A stretch of 38,981 bases of DNA from Myroides marinus (lineage in GTDB: Bacteria > Bacteroidota > Bacteroidia > Flavobacteriales > Flavobacteriaceae), in assembly GCF_900109075.1 (NCBI RefSeq), contig NZ_FNYS01000016.1, positions 1 through 38,981 of the forward strand, written 5' to 3'. Position numbers and translations under genes: made by a program. The notes beneath the pieces were generated by a model that worked only from the letters and a program-made list of their open reading frames with translations, did not search any database and was not told where the DNA came from. This document shows, piece after piece, positions 15,395 through 22,526 of this stretch. Every line of letters starts with the position of its first letter. Positions within the stretch are counted from its first letter, which is position 1.

Positions 15395-16283
15395 TTTTAA
15401 CCTGATTTAATTGACGAATTGCTCTATTATAAAGAAAAGGCAAGCTTAACAATGGTATTCCAAATCCTATGAAACAACTTGCTATGAATAATTGTTGTTT
15501 TAATTCACTTTCAAAGAAAGCATATTTTACTATCGTATTCCCTATAGGTAATCCTAGAATTAAACACGCCCAGAAAACATAACTCCAATCAAAAACCAAT
15601 ACACACATCAATACAACAAGAGGCAACAATAAAACCAGCGTATTCAATACCTCATGTTTTATTTGCTGTTGTAAATATTCTTTCGCATTTAGATAACTTA
15701 CTTTTAGCTCTACATCACGCTCTCTTTCACAAGAAGGTAAACAAGCAATTATTCCCAATATAACAAAGCTAGCAACTACTAACCCGCCATTGTTGTGTTG
15801 ATATCCCATTACACAAAATAAAAATACAACAGGAAGAACTCCTATTAATTTACACTTTCTAAAACTAATAAGCCAAAAAGGTGTTGCTAAAGAAAATGGG
15901 TATTTTATAATGAAGGCTCTTCTCTTCTTAGGAATAAAAGATAACAAGAAATAGCCTATTAAAACAGATAAGGAACCAATGTAATCTCCTTTTAAAATCA
16001 AAACTATTAAAAAAGGTAAGCTATAAAATAAATACTCAAACCAAATTAAGAATCTATAATATTTATAAACACGTAGTAGCTCAATATCATTTCTACTGGT
16101 ATGATACATAACAGCATCTATAAAAAAGAAATAAAAGAAGCCTTGAATCTGTTCATAATGAACATAACTAATAATTGCAGTACCAATATACAGTCCACTA
16201 ATTAAAAGCATTGCTAAATAATCTCCTTTAGAGACAAACTTCCTAAATCGTATTTGTATTAAGTAACTCAGTAGAGATAACAT
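15381..16283 (-). CDS. Multi-spanning membrane protein, probable ABC transporter permease
   Basis: A 300-residue integral membrane protein. About eight hydrophobic segments are visible, including LAMLLISGLYIGTAIISYV, FLIVLILKGDYIG, VLPVVFLFCVMGY, LVVASFVILGIIACL, LVLLLPLVVLMCVLV and IASCFIGFGIPLLSLPFL. Its N-terminus has a basic stretch before the first helix. Because the ATPase gene overlaps it by 14 bp, it is the likely transmembrane partner. Similarity to named permeases is too weak to give a substrate. It is divergent from the Crp/Fnr-type regulator, with 95 bp between. Confidence 0.8.
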   Translation of the reverse strand: MLSLLSYLIQIRFRKFVSKGDYLAMLLISGLYIGTAIISYVHYEQIQGFFYFFFIDAVMYHTSRNDIELLRVYKYYRFLIWFEYLFYSLPFLIVLILKGDYIGSLSVLIGYFLLSFIPKKRRAFIIKYPFSLATPFWLISFRKCKLIGVLPVVFLFCVMGYQHNNGGLVVASFVILGIIACLPSCERERDVELKVSYLNAKEYLQQQIKHEVLNTLVLLLPLVVLMCVLVFDWSYVFWACLILGLPIGNTIVKYAFFESELKQQLFIASCFIGFGIPLLSLPFLYNRAIRQLNQVKNVES

Positions 16284-16323
16284 TCTTTCTATTTAATAGT
16301 ACTACAAGATAGGCAATTATCTT

Positions 16324-16352
16324 TTTGATTGATCTCCAAAATCAGTAATTTG
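16324..16352 (+). promoter_or_regulatory. Promoter of the Crp/Fnr-family gene
   Basis: TTTG (16324-16327) is followed after 18 bp by TAATTTG (16346-16352), a shortened form of TANNTTTG. Transcription would start near 16359, 20 nt before the ATG. Confidence 0.4.
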
Positions 16353-16378
16353 CATTATCATAAACTACCTATTCTAAA

Positions 16379-16951
16379 ATGCAAGACTTCTTACAACAAA
16401 TCAACTCATACTACCCTGTTTCAGAAGAGACACAACAAGCCTTGCTCCAAATTTGTAAGACAGTACATTACTCTAAGAATGAATTAATACTCCGCGCTGG
16501 TGATCTAGCTAAGTATTATTACTTTGTACAAAAAGGTTTACTAGGATATTACAATCTTGACGAAGCTGGAAACACCATCTACAAGATATTTTTTGAAGAA
16601 CAATCGTTTGTAGCTTCTACCTCAGCCATCATTGAGAACAAGCCAAGCGATTTCAGTATTATAGCCTTAGAAGACACTACTCTGATCAGTTATCCTGCCA
16701 AAGAGTTCAGAGCATTAGTTCATCAATATCACGATTTAGCACTCTTCCAGATTAGTTACCTAGAACAAAACTGGGTGGTTAAAAAAGAACCTCTTGAAAT
16801 CAACCTAAAATGGGAATCTGCTAAGCAACGATACATCAAACTAGTAGAGAACCAAAAGCTATATAATCGACTAAAACAACATCAGATAGCTTCATATCTA
16901 GGTGTTACTCCTACACAACTTAGTCGTATTCGCAAAGAACTAAACTTTTAA
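16379..16951 (+). CDS. Crp/Fnr-family transcriptional regulator
   Basis: A 190-residue regulator. Residues 20-115 form a cyclic-nucleotide-binding-like beta-roll (LILRAGDLAKYYYFVQKGLLGYY ... FFEEQSFVAS). A dimer helix follows, then a C-terminal helix-turn-helix, LKQHQIASYLGVTPTQLSRIRKEL (about 165-188). The cysteine set needed for an Fnr iron-sulphur cluster is absent, and the cAMP-contacting residues are not evident, so the signal is unknown. The esterase-transporter operon follows 78 bp downstream. A dyad with core ACATATGT upstream of that operon is its best candidate target. Confidence 0.92.
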   Translation: MQDFLQQINSYYPVSEETQQALLQICKTVHYSKNELILRAGDLAKYYYFVQKGLLGYYNLDEAGNTIYKIFFEEQSFVASTSAIIENKPSDFSIIALEDTTLISYPAKEFRALVHQYHDLALFQISYLEQNWVVKKEPLEINLKWESAKQRYIKLVENQKLYNRLKQHQIASYLGVTPTQLSRIRKELNF

Positions 16952-16960
16952 TAAAACATC

Positions 16961-17002
16961 AACATATGTAAATGTTTTTCATCTTTTTCACCACCACCTT
17001 TG
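16961..17002 (+). promoter_or_regulatory. Dyad and -7 element upstream of the esterase-EamA operon
   Basis: The inverted repeat AACAT-N6-ATGTT (16961-16976) contains the core ACATATGT. It lies before a -7-like CACCTTTG (16995-17002), with no good -33 element. The dyad centre is about 40 bp upstream of the inferred start near 17009. The Crp/Fnr gene directly upstream is the obvious candidate regulator. Confidence 0.4.
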
Positions 17003-17029
17003 TAGTGTTAATTCAAAAAATAAGAAAAG

Positions 17030-17854
17030 ATGAAAACAACAATTCTATCCGTTATAACTCTCTTAGTTAGTTCAATCACACTATATGCTCAACAGTTAAA
17101 GTCAGAGAAAGTATATAGCTCTAAAATGAACAAAGAGATTGAAACTGTTATAATCACTCCAACGTTAGAACAAGGGAAGACCTACAAAAGTGTCTATATC
17201 TTACACGGATATAGCGGAAATCCCACACGTACTTATCAACAGGACATTCTTAATCTAAAACAAAAAGCAGTCGAAAACAATACTATCTATATCCTTGCTA
17301 ATGGTAACTATAACAGTTGGTATGTAGATAGTCCTATCAAAGCTGATTCCCAATATCAAACTTTCATTGGTGAAGAACTAGTAAGCTACATCGATTCACA
17401 TTACCCTACTATAAAAGACAAAAACAGCAGAGGTATACTGGGTTGGAGTATGGGCGGTTATGGAGCGATCCACATTGGCACACATTATCCTAAGACATTT
17501 TCTATAATCGGTAGTAGCTGTGGAGCATTAGATTTTAATCAATTTGGAACAGCATATAATGAATATCAAGTTGATCAAGTATTAGGTAATTTCTCTAAAC
17601 TAAACAAACAATATCTTACCTATAACACAATAGATATCTTCAAAACATCTAAACAAATGCTTATCCTTGATTGTGGTACAGAAGATGACCAAATGATTGA
17701 GATGAACAGAAAGTTTCACAACTCACTTACTGAGCGTCGTATCCCACATCTTTACTTAGAATCTCTAGGAGATCACACTCCTGCTTACTGGAGCAAATCC
17801 CTAAGTCATCAACTAAGCCTATTTGAAAACTATTTTAACTATGGCCAATTATAA
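17030..17854 (+). CDS. Secreted alpha/beta-hydrolase esterase (esterase D-type)
   Basis: A 274-residue exported protein (signal peptide MKTTILSVITLLVSSITLYAQ). It has the alpha/beta-hydrolase order: oxyanion strand VYILHGYSGNP, nucleophile elbow GWSMGG (Ser140), acid region ILDCGTEDDQ (about residue 216), and catalytic His in LGDHTPAYW (about 252). This matches the putative-esterase family (esterase D / antigen 85-like / enterochelin esterase-like). The substrate is unknown. It overlaps the EamA gene by 14 bp, and the pair probably forms one operon under the preceding Crp/Fnr regulator. Confidence 0.9.
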   Translation: MKTTILSVITLLVSSITLYAQQLKSEKVYSSKMNKEIETVIITPTLEQGKTYKSVYILHGYSGNPTRTYQQDILNLKQKAVENNTIYILANGNYNSWYVDSPIKADSQYQTFIGEELVSYIDSHYPTIKDKNSRGILGWSMGGYGAIHIGTHYPKTFSIIGSSCGALDFNQFGTAYNEYQVDQVLGNFSKLNKQYLTYNTIDIFKTSKQMLILDCGTEDDQMIEMNRKFHNSLTERRIPHLYLESLGDHTPAYWSKSLSHQLSLFENYFNYGQL

Positions 17855-18716
17855 ATCAGTTATATATGTAGTTCTTGGAGCTATCAGCTATGGTCTTCTT
17901 GCTACTATAGTCAAATATGCAAATGAATTAGGTGTACATACCAGCACCTTGACATTCTTACAATTCTTTATTGGCTTTTTAATTCTCACAGTTCTTCAAT
18001 TCACAAGAAGAGTGAACACAAAAGAAAAGACTACAACAACAGCCAAATCTAGAATTAAATTAACCTTATGGGGAAGCACACTAGGCCTCACTACAACATT
18101 ATATTACTTATCTATTCAATATATCCCTGTATCCGTTGGAATCATACTCTTGATGCAATCGATATGGATAAGTTTAGTACTAGAAGCTATAGTCAATAAA
18201 CAACTTCCTAGTAAAAGTAAAATACTTGGAGTAATCACAGTATTAGTAGGAACTGTCTTGGCAACTAATCTCATCCAGGCTGATATTGTTCTAAACCCTA
18301 TAGGTTTGTTATACGGTTTTGGAGCAGGTGTTAGTTATGCTTTTTCTCTATATGCATCAAGTAGAATAGAGACACAACTCCCAAGTATATTGAGAAGTCG
18401 CTATTTAGTACTTGGTGGCCTATTATTGATATGCTTATTCTGGAATCGTCAAATTATAGATACCTTCCAGGTACAAGCCATTCCATGGGGACTACTAATA
18501 GCATTATTCGGAACAGTTATCGCACCTATATTCTTTACTATGGGAATCCCAAAAACAGGAGTAGCACTTGGTAATATTATCGCAAGTTTAGAAATACCTG
18601 TATCTATAACCTCAGCGGTACTCATCTTACACGAATCTGTAGAACCTATACAATGGATCGGTGTAAGTATTATTCTATTAGCCGTTATTATTATCAATCT
18701 AAAAACAGCTAAATAA
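17841..18716 (+). CDS. EamA/DMT-family inner-membrane transporter
   Basis: A 291-residue protein with ten predicted membrane helices arranged as two EamA repeats, typical of the drug/metabolite transporter superfamily. Visible examples are VIYVVLGAISYGLLATIVK, IGLLYGFGAGVSYAFSLYA and the last helix IGVSIILLAVIIINLK. Members export or import small metabolites by proton exchange. The ATG at 17841 (MANYKSV) was chosen over a TTG at 17823. It overlaps the end of the esterase gene by 14 bp, so translation is coupled. A strong terminator follows. The substrate is not assigned. Confidence 0.92.
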   Translation: MANYKSVIYVVLGAISYGLLATIVKYANELGVHTSTLTFLQFFIGFLILTVLQFTRRVNTKEKTTTTAKSRIKLTLWGSTLGLTTTLYYLSIQYIPVSVGIILLMQSIWISLVLEAIVNKQLPSKSKILGVITVLVGTVLATNLIQADIVLNPIGLLYGFGAGVSYAFSLYASSRIETQLPSILRSRYLVLGGLLLICLFWNRQIIDTFQVQAIPWGLLIALFGTVIAPIFFTMGIPKTGVALGNIIASLEIPVSITSAVLILHESVEPIQWIGVSIILLAVIIINLKTAK

Positions 18717-18745
18717 AAAAGTCGAAGCAATGCTTCGACTTTTTC
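18716..18745 (+). terminator. Terminator of the esterase-EamA operon
   Basis: AAAAAGTCGAAGC pairs with GCTTCGACTTTTT across a very short loop, followed by TTTTT. It lies directly after the EamA stop codon. Confidence 0.85.
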
Positions 18746-18761
18746 TATTATTTTATTTTTC

Positions 18762-18850
18762 ACTCGCTGCGCAAAGTCTCCTGACTTTGAGTAGCAATAA
18801 GTACTTAATGCCGAAGGCAAACACTGTTAACTGTTAACTGAAAACCGTAA
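18762..18850. repeat. Hairpin-rich intergenic element, possibly a dispersed repeat
   Basis: The interval is richer in G+C than its surroundings. It holds a perfect hairpin CAAAGTC-TCCT-GACTTTG (18772-18789), a second one TGCC-GAA-GGCA (18809-18819), and a tandem heptamer CTGTTAA-CTGTTAA-CTG (18824-18840). It codes for nothing evident. The layout resembles short intergenic repeats of Flavobacteriaceae, but only one copy is in the window. Confidence 0.4.
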
Positions 18851-18856
18851 ACAATT

Positions 18857-19393
18857 TTATCCCTCAAAATCTCCACAGTCATGTACTGTGAACGTCTCTA
18901 ACTTACTTTTTAATGTATAGAATCCAGCAGTTCTGAAATGTTCTTTATCAATCTCTTGCCCTTTTACAGTCAGTTGATACATCGGATAATCGTCTATTCT
19001 CTCGAATACAAACTCGTTTAGAGGAGTGTGTACTGTAATCGTTTTACCCTTCTCTTCTACTTTAGTTATCTTATATGAGATTTGCGTCTGTACATCACAT
19101 GCATTCATTAAGTTGATCATTTCTCCATCCACTATAATCTCTGCCACATCACACGCATAGCAAGTACCTCCAAAGTCAATACCATACTTATCTGTAAGCT
19201 TCTTAGCCCCTTCATCAGCAATCTCCATTGGCACAAGCATCTCGCTCAGCAGTTGATTTACCTTCTCACTATTAGGAAGATCTGCAACCTTCTCTACAGT
19301 TGCTTTCTCGTCATCTTTTACAGATGCAGTATTATTCTCTTTACAGCTCATCATCACAGCTGCTAGACACATAAGCATCAACGCTTTTTTCAT
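18857..19393 (-). CDS. Lipoprotein of unknown function
   Basis: A 178-residue exported lipoprotein (MKKALMLMCLAAVMMSC, lipobox Cys17). The mature part contains a pair of close cysteines (GGTCYACDVAEI, about 78-83), another at MNACDV and one near the C-terminus (HDCGDFEG), so disulphides or a metal site are possible. No family is recognised. It has a perfect -7 element 18 bp upstream and a hairpin-rich element downstream. Confidence 0.8.
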   Translation of the reverse strand: MKKALMLMCLAAVMMSCKENNTASVKDDEKATVEKVADLPNSEKVNQLLSEMLVPMEIADEGAKKLTDKYGIDFGGTCYACDVAEIIVDGEMINLMNACDVQTQISYKITKVEEKGKTITVHTPLNEFVFERIDDYPMYQLTVKGQEIDKEHFRTAGFYTLKSKLETFTVHDCGDFEG

Positions 19394-19410
19394 ATCCTAT
19401 TCATTTTAGG

Positions 19411-19439
19411 CAAATGTAGAAATTATTACCACTTACAAT
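19411..19439 (-). promoter_or_regulatory. Promoter of the lipoprotein gene at 18857
   Basis: On the minus strand ATTG (19439-19436), a 17-bp spacer and TACATTTG (19418-19411) occur. The -7 element matches the consensus exactly. The start would be near 19405, about 12 nt before the ATG. Confidence 0.5.
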
Positions 19440-19453
19440 ATCCCTAAAAACAA

Positions 19454-20281
19454 CTAATTTTTTCGTACTTGATAAGGGTAAGGCTCATAGATAGCATTCG
19501 CTTCATTAATAGAGTATCCCATTTTTTGATACTTATCAAATTCAACAAGCGACTGTCTGGCAGCTTCTATATCTTTCATTTTATACTGAGTAATTCCCTT
19601 GTAATAATAAGCATCAGAGAATTCTTTATACTCTGCTATTGCTTTGTCAAAATAAGCTATTGCTTCTTGATATCGCTTCTGTTCAAAACAAACAATACCT
19701 AAATAAAATAAATCTACGTGATGTATATCCTGAAAAACTTCTTTTTGTTTATCCACTGCTCTCAAAAAATATTGCTCTGCTTTATCAAACTCGTTTAGCT
19801 GTAAATAAGAAAGTCCAATATAAAAAGTATAAGTATGATCCATCTCATAACTATCTCCCCATCGCGTTAAGCATTCTTCAAAGTCAATAATTGCAGCTTT
19901 ATAATTCTTCGAGAACACACATTTTATAAAAGCCCTATAAGGTAAATAACGTCTTACATCATATTGTACTGCTTTATCTACATACTCCATCCCCACTTCA
20001 TACTTTCTGCTTTTAAAATAAGGCATTGCTTTTTGTTGCCATAGATAAGCGATAGTACTGTCCTGTTCTAACCCCTTATCCAAAGCTTCTTGCCATTTAT
20101 CTAAATCAGCTTCATAACTATACTTATGTGCATCGTTTACAGCATACTTTTCAATAATGCTATCTTGTTTTACCTGTTGTTCTTTTGTAAGTACTCTTTC
20201 TTTTACAACATCTTGTCCTTTAATAACCTGCTGACAGCTTACAAACAACAATACATACAGTATATACACATACCTTTTCAT
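19454..20281 (-). CDS. TPR-repeat lipoprotein
   Basis: A 275-residue lipoprotein (MKRYVYILYVLLFVSC, lipobox Cys16) made almost wholly of tetratricopeptide repeats. Examples are AMPYFKSRKYEVGMEYVDKAVQYD, IGLSYLQLNEFDKAEQYFLRAVDKQ, LGIVCFEQKRYQEAIAYFDKAIAEY and YYKGITQYKMKDIEAARQSLVEF. About five repeats span residues 50-260. Such proteins are periplasmic-side scaffolds. Partners are unknown. It is a minus-strand gene 60 bp upstream of the lipoprotein gene at 18857, which has its own promoter. Confidence 0.87.
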   Translation of the reverse strand: MKRYVYILYVLLFVSCQQVIKGQDVVKERVLTKEQQVKQDSIIEKYAVNDAHKYSYEADLDKWQEALDKGLEQDSTIAYLWQQKAMPYFKSRKYEVGMEYVDKAVQYDVRRYLPYRAFIKCVFSKNYKAAIIDFEECLTRWGDSYEMDHTYTFYIGLSYLQLNEFDKAEQYFLRAVDKQKEVFQDIHHVDLFYLGIVCFEQKRYQEAIAYFDKAIAEYKEFSDAYYYKGITQYKMKDIEAARQSLVEFDKYQKMGYSINEANAIYEPYPYQVRKN

Positions 20282-20328
20282 CTAATATTGATTAAAATAG
20301 TTTATCTAAAATAATCATTTATAATCAA

Positions 20329-20568
20329 CTAACCTTCTTTATTCATCAAATCAATTTTATATAGTATTAGATCAATAGCCTCATTTCTCCAGATAATATC
20401 TCCATACTCTACTATAGCTTCTCTATCTATATAAATCCCTTTTGGGTTGCTCCAACACAGCCACGCGATCATCTCATCCCTTGTCCAAGTAGACAATTCT
20501 TCTGTTATCTCTATAGGTGACATACTACAGATTCTATAATTAGGATGTAAATTAATTTCTATATTCAT
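20329..20568 (-). CDS. Small hypothetical protein
   Basis: A 79-residue cytosolic protein, MNIEINLHPNYRICSMSPIE... with three tryptophans in a 28-residue stretch (STWTRDEMIAWLCWSNPKG). I recognise no family. The composition is protein-like, and the 134 bp before it and 47 bp after it contain no competing frame, so it is probably real. It sits between the TPR lipoprotein and the Fic-fold gene on the same strand. A role as a small partner or immunity-type protein is conceivable but not supported by a motif. Confidence 0.6.
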   Translation of the reverse strand: MNIEINLHPNYRICSMSPIEITEELSTWTRDEMIAWLCWSNPKGIYIDREAIVEYGDIIWRNEAIDLILYKIDLMNKEG

Positions 20569-20646
20569 AACTAAACGATTTATAATTAACTCATTTATTC
20601 ACAAACAAATAGTATTCCAAATTTATCCTCACCTACACTTTCACAA

Positions 20647-20676
20647 ACAAAAAAGCACTGTCTTACAACAGTGCTT
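20647..20676 (-). terminator. Terminator of the Fic-fold gene
   Basis: The stem AAGCACTGT / ACAGTGCTT (20653-20661 with 20668-20676) has a six-base loop. The plus-strand A run at 20649-20654 gives a minus-strand U-tract. It lies 27 bp after the stop codon. Confidence 0.75.
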
Positions 20677-20702
20677 CCCTTTATTTTAGTGCTATTAACA
20701 GA

Positions 20703-22178
20703 CTATAAATTATTAATTTCTTTGACAATACTTTCACAAGTATAATCACTAATAGCCTTAATATCTGTAGCTTCTAATTGTTGATCGTACTCTTTTTCGA
20801 ATACTGTACCATTACCTAATTCTATTACATAAGTTAACTCAGTAAATGAATATGCTAACTCGACTTGAATAGCTTCAGCTCCTTCGATCAATTTGAACCC
20901 ATCTAAACTATAGTTAGCTTGAACTCCTTCTACACCATCCCAAACAATACTAGGATTCTCTAAATCGATTATATTAGATACTTCCTCTTCTTCAAGTACT
21001 GTTTCCTCTTCTGTTTTAATCTCTTCTTCAGTAGCTTCTATTTGCTCCTCTTCTTCAGAGACAACTTCTTCTTCTCCCTGTTCTGTTATAGCATCTCCTT
21101 CCTCTGTTTCTGTCTCCTCAGATACTAATTCCTCTTCTATACTCTCTACTAGCTCTTCCTCTGCAATACCCAGGGTATAAACACCTTTGATATCGTCAAA
21201 TAAATCTCCAAAGCTCTCTTTTACATTTTGCTCTACCTCTTTAAATAAAGGTTGAATAGAGTGTGCAAATACTTTCTCTAACCATTCAGCAGATTTCACT
21301 TTACTCTGTTCCTCCTCTCTTGCTTTTAACTGGCGTTTAAGCATCTCAATTTGGTTGTAAAACTTATCTGATTCTTCTATTGATTTACCCTCTTGTATAT
21401 CCACTACCATTTGTTGAGAACGAAGAATCTGTTGACCAATCAATCCAAACAAATCATCCTTAGCTCCTTCATAATACAATACGTCTGCGATATACTGGTT
21501 ATATGCTTTGTTCTCTTTATCTGTAATCCAGAAAGGAGTATACACAAAAGCAATTAATATCTGATTACTCAACATACGAGCAACAATACCATTCCCTTTC
21601 TCAAAAGGGCTAATCTTTAAAAAGTCAATATGAAAGTTTAATGCCACATCTATAGGGTGTGGAGCATACTTCTTCCCTTTTAGAATATAATCTATAGCAG
21701 CATTCGTACGGTTGATCAACTCCTTCATCTCTGCCTTTACTTCAGCCACACCTACATAAGGATATTTATCCTCCTTATAGGTAATCATCGCATTCGGCAT
21801 TTGTTTCCACTGTCCTAAAGTCAGCTTTTTCTCAACACTCTCTTCATACATCAGTTTAGCGTGAAGTTCCTTGATATACTTCTCTGACAAGTGTACCTCT
21901 ACTAGAGCACCACCCAGCATATCTCTTAACACCTCATCATGTTGTTTGATCTCCATCAAATCCTTCAGAGGTTTATTATCCACATTCACTATCCCACCGA
22001 TCATACTGCGTACCTCCTCTTTAGTCAGCGTATTTCCCTCTGTACTATTAGAAAAGTAGTTACACTCTAATCTATATTTTTGAGATAACTTCACGAATTG
22101 CTCGCTATTTAGTCCACCGCGAGCCTCTACCTCTTGCTGTAAGTTATCTATATTTATTTTTACTTCTGTATAAGTCAT
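20703..22178 (-). CDS. Fic-fold protein with degenerate active site and a glutamate-rich insert
   Basis: A 491-residue protein. Residues 43-48 (SNSTEG) fit the Fic inhibitory motif S/TxxxEG/N of class II Fic proteins, followed by NTLTKEEV. The Fic core spans about residues 90-250. Its motif reads SPFEKGNGIVAR (190-201) where the active consensus is HPFx[D/E]GNGRxxR. The catalytic histidine is Ser190, the acid is Lys194 and the first arginine is Ile198, so AMP transfer is unlikely. Residues about 275-300 look coiled. Residues about 338-400 are roughly half glutamate. A separate C-terminal domain (about 405-491) has no family I recognise. It may be a pseudo-enzyme or regulator. It lies 348 bp downstream of the helicase gene on the same strand. 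Confidence 0.82.
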   Translation of the reverse strand: MTYTEVKINIDNLQQEVEARGGLNSEQFVKLSQKYRLECNYFSNSTEGNTLTKEEVRSMIGGIVNVDNKPLKDLMEIKQHDEVLRDMLGGALVEVHLSEKYIKELHAKLMYEESVEKKLTLGQWKQMPNAMITYKEDKYPYVGVAEVKAEMKELINRTNAAIDYILKGKKYAPHPIDVALNFHIDFLKISPFEKGNGIVARMLSNQILIAFVYTPFWITDKENKAYNQYIADVLYYEGAKDDLFGLIGQQILRSQQMVVDIQEGKSIEESDKFYNQIEMLKRQLKAREEEQSKVKSAEWLEKVFAHSIQPLFKEVEQNVKESFGDLFDDIKGVYTLGIAEEELVESIEEELVSEETETEEGDAITEQGEEEVVSEEEEQIEATEEEIKTEEETVLEEEEVSNIIDLENPSIVWDGVEGVQANYSLDGFKLIEGAEAIQVELAYSFTELTYVIELGNGTVFEKEYDQQLEATDIKAISDYTCESIVKEINNL

Positions 22179-22526
22179 CTTAACTAGTATTTTAAAAAAC
22201 TACAGATAGCCCACTGTCAATTATCTCAACTCCTATCTGTAACCTAACTATCTCTATTTCTATTTACATAAGATATCAATAGTCAAAATAGACTCTAGGT
22301 TCTTCCCATCACCCGCTGTACCTCCTATCCTCTATTCCTTTTCGGCAGGCGAAGGTAATAATTATCCCTCATTCGAAAAAACATACATCACATACAATTC
22401 AGATATTATAACAACAAAATAACAGTATACAGCTTATTGAAGAATATGTTATCCTCTCACACCTCATAAAAAGACAAAAGGATGCCTAGTAAAGCATCCT
22501 TCTTGTTGGTGTTATTTTTTATCATT
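22179..22526. other. 348-bp interval between the Fic-fold and helicase genes
   Basis: It holds the terminator of the helicase gene (22478-22501) and presumably the promoter of the Fic-fold gene. On the minus strand a CTATTTTG (22291-22284) could serve as a -7 element, but no -33 partner is evident. A G+C-richer patch at 22301-22356 contains a partial inverted repeat, CCTTTTCG/CGAAGG. No open frame or RNA gene was seen. Confidence 0.5.
22478..22501 (-). terminator. Terminator of the helicase gene
   Basis: The stem AAGGATGC / GCATCCTT has an 8-base loop. On the minus strand it is followed by TTGTCTTTTT. It lies 25 bp beyond the stop codon. Confidence 0.8.
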
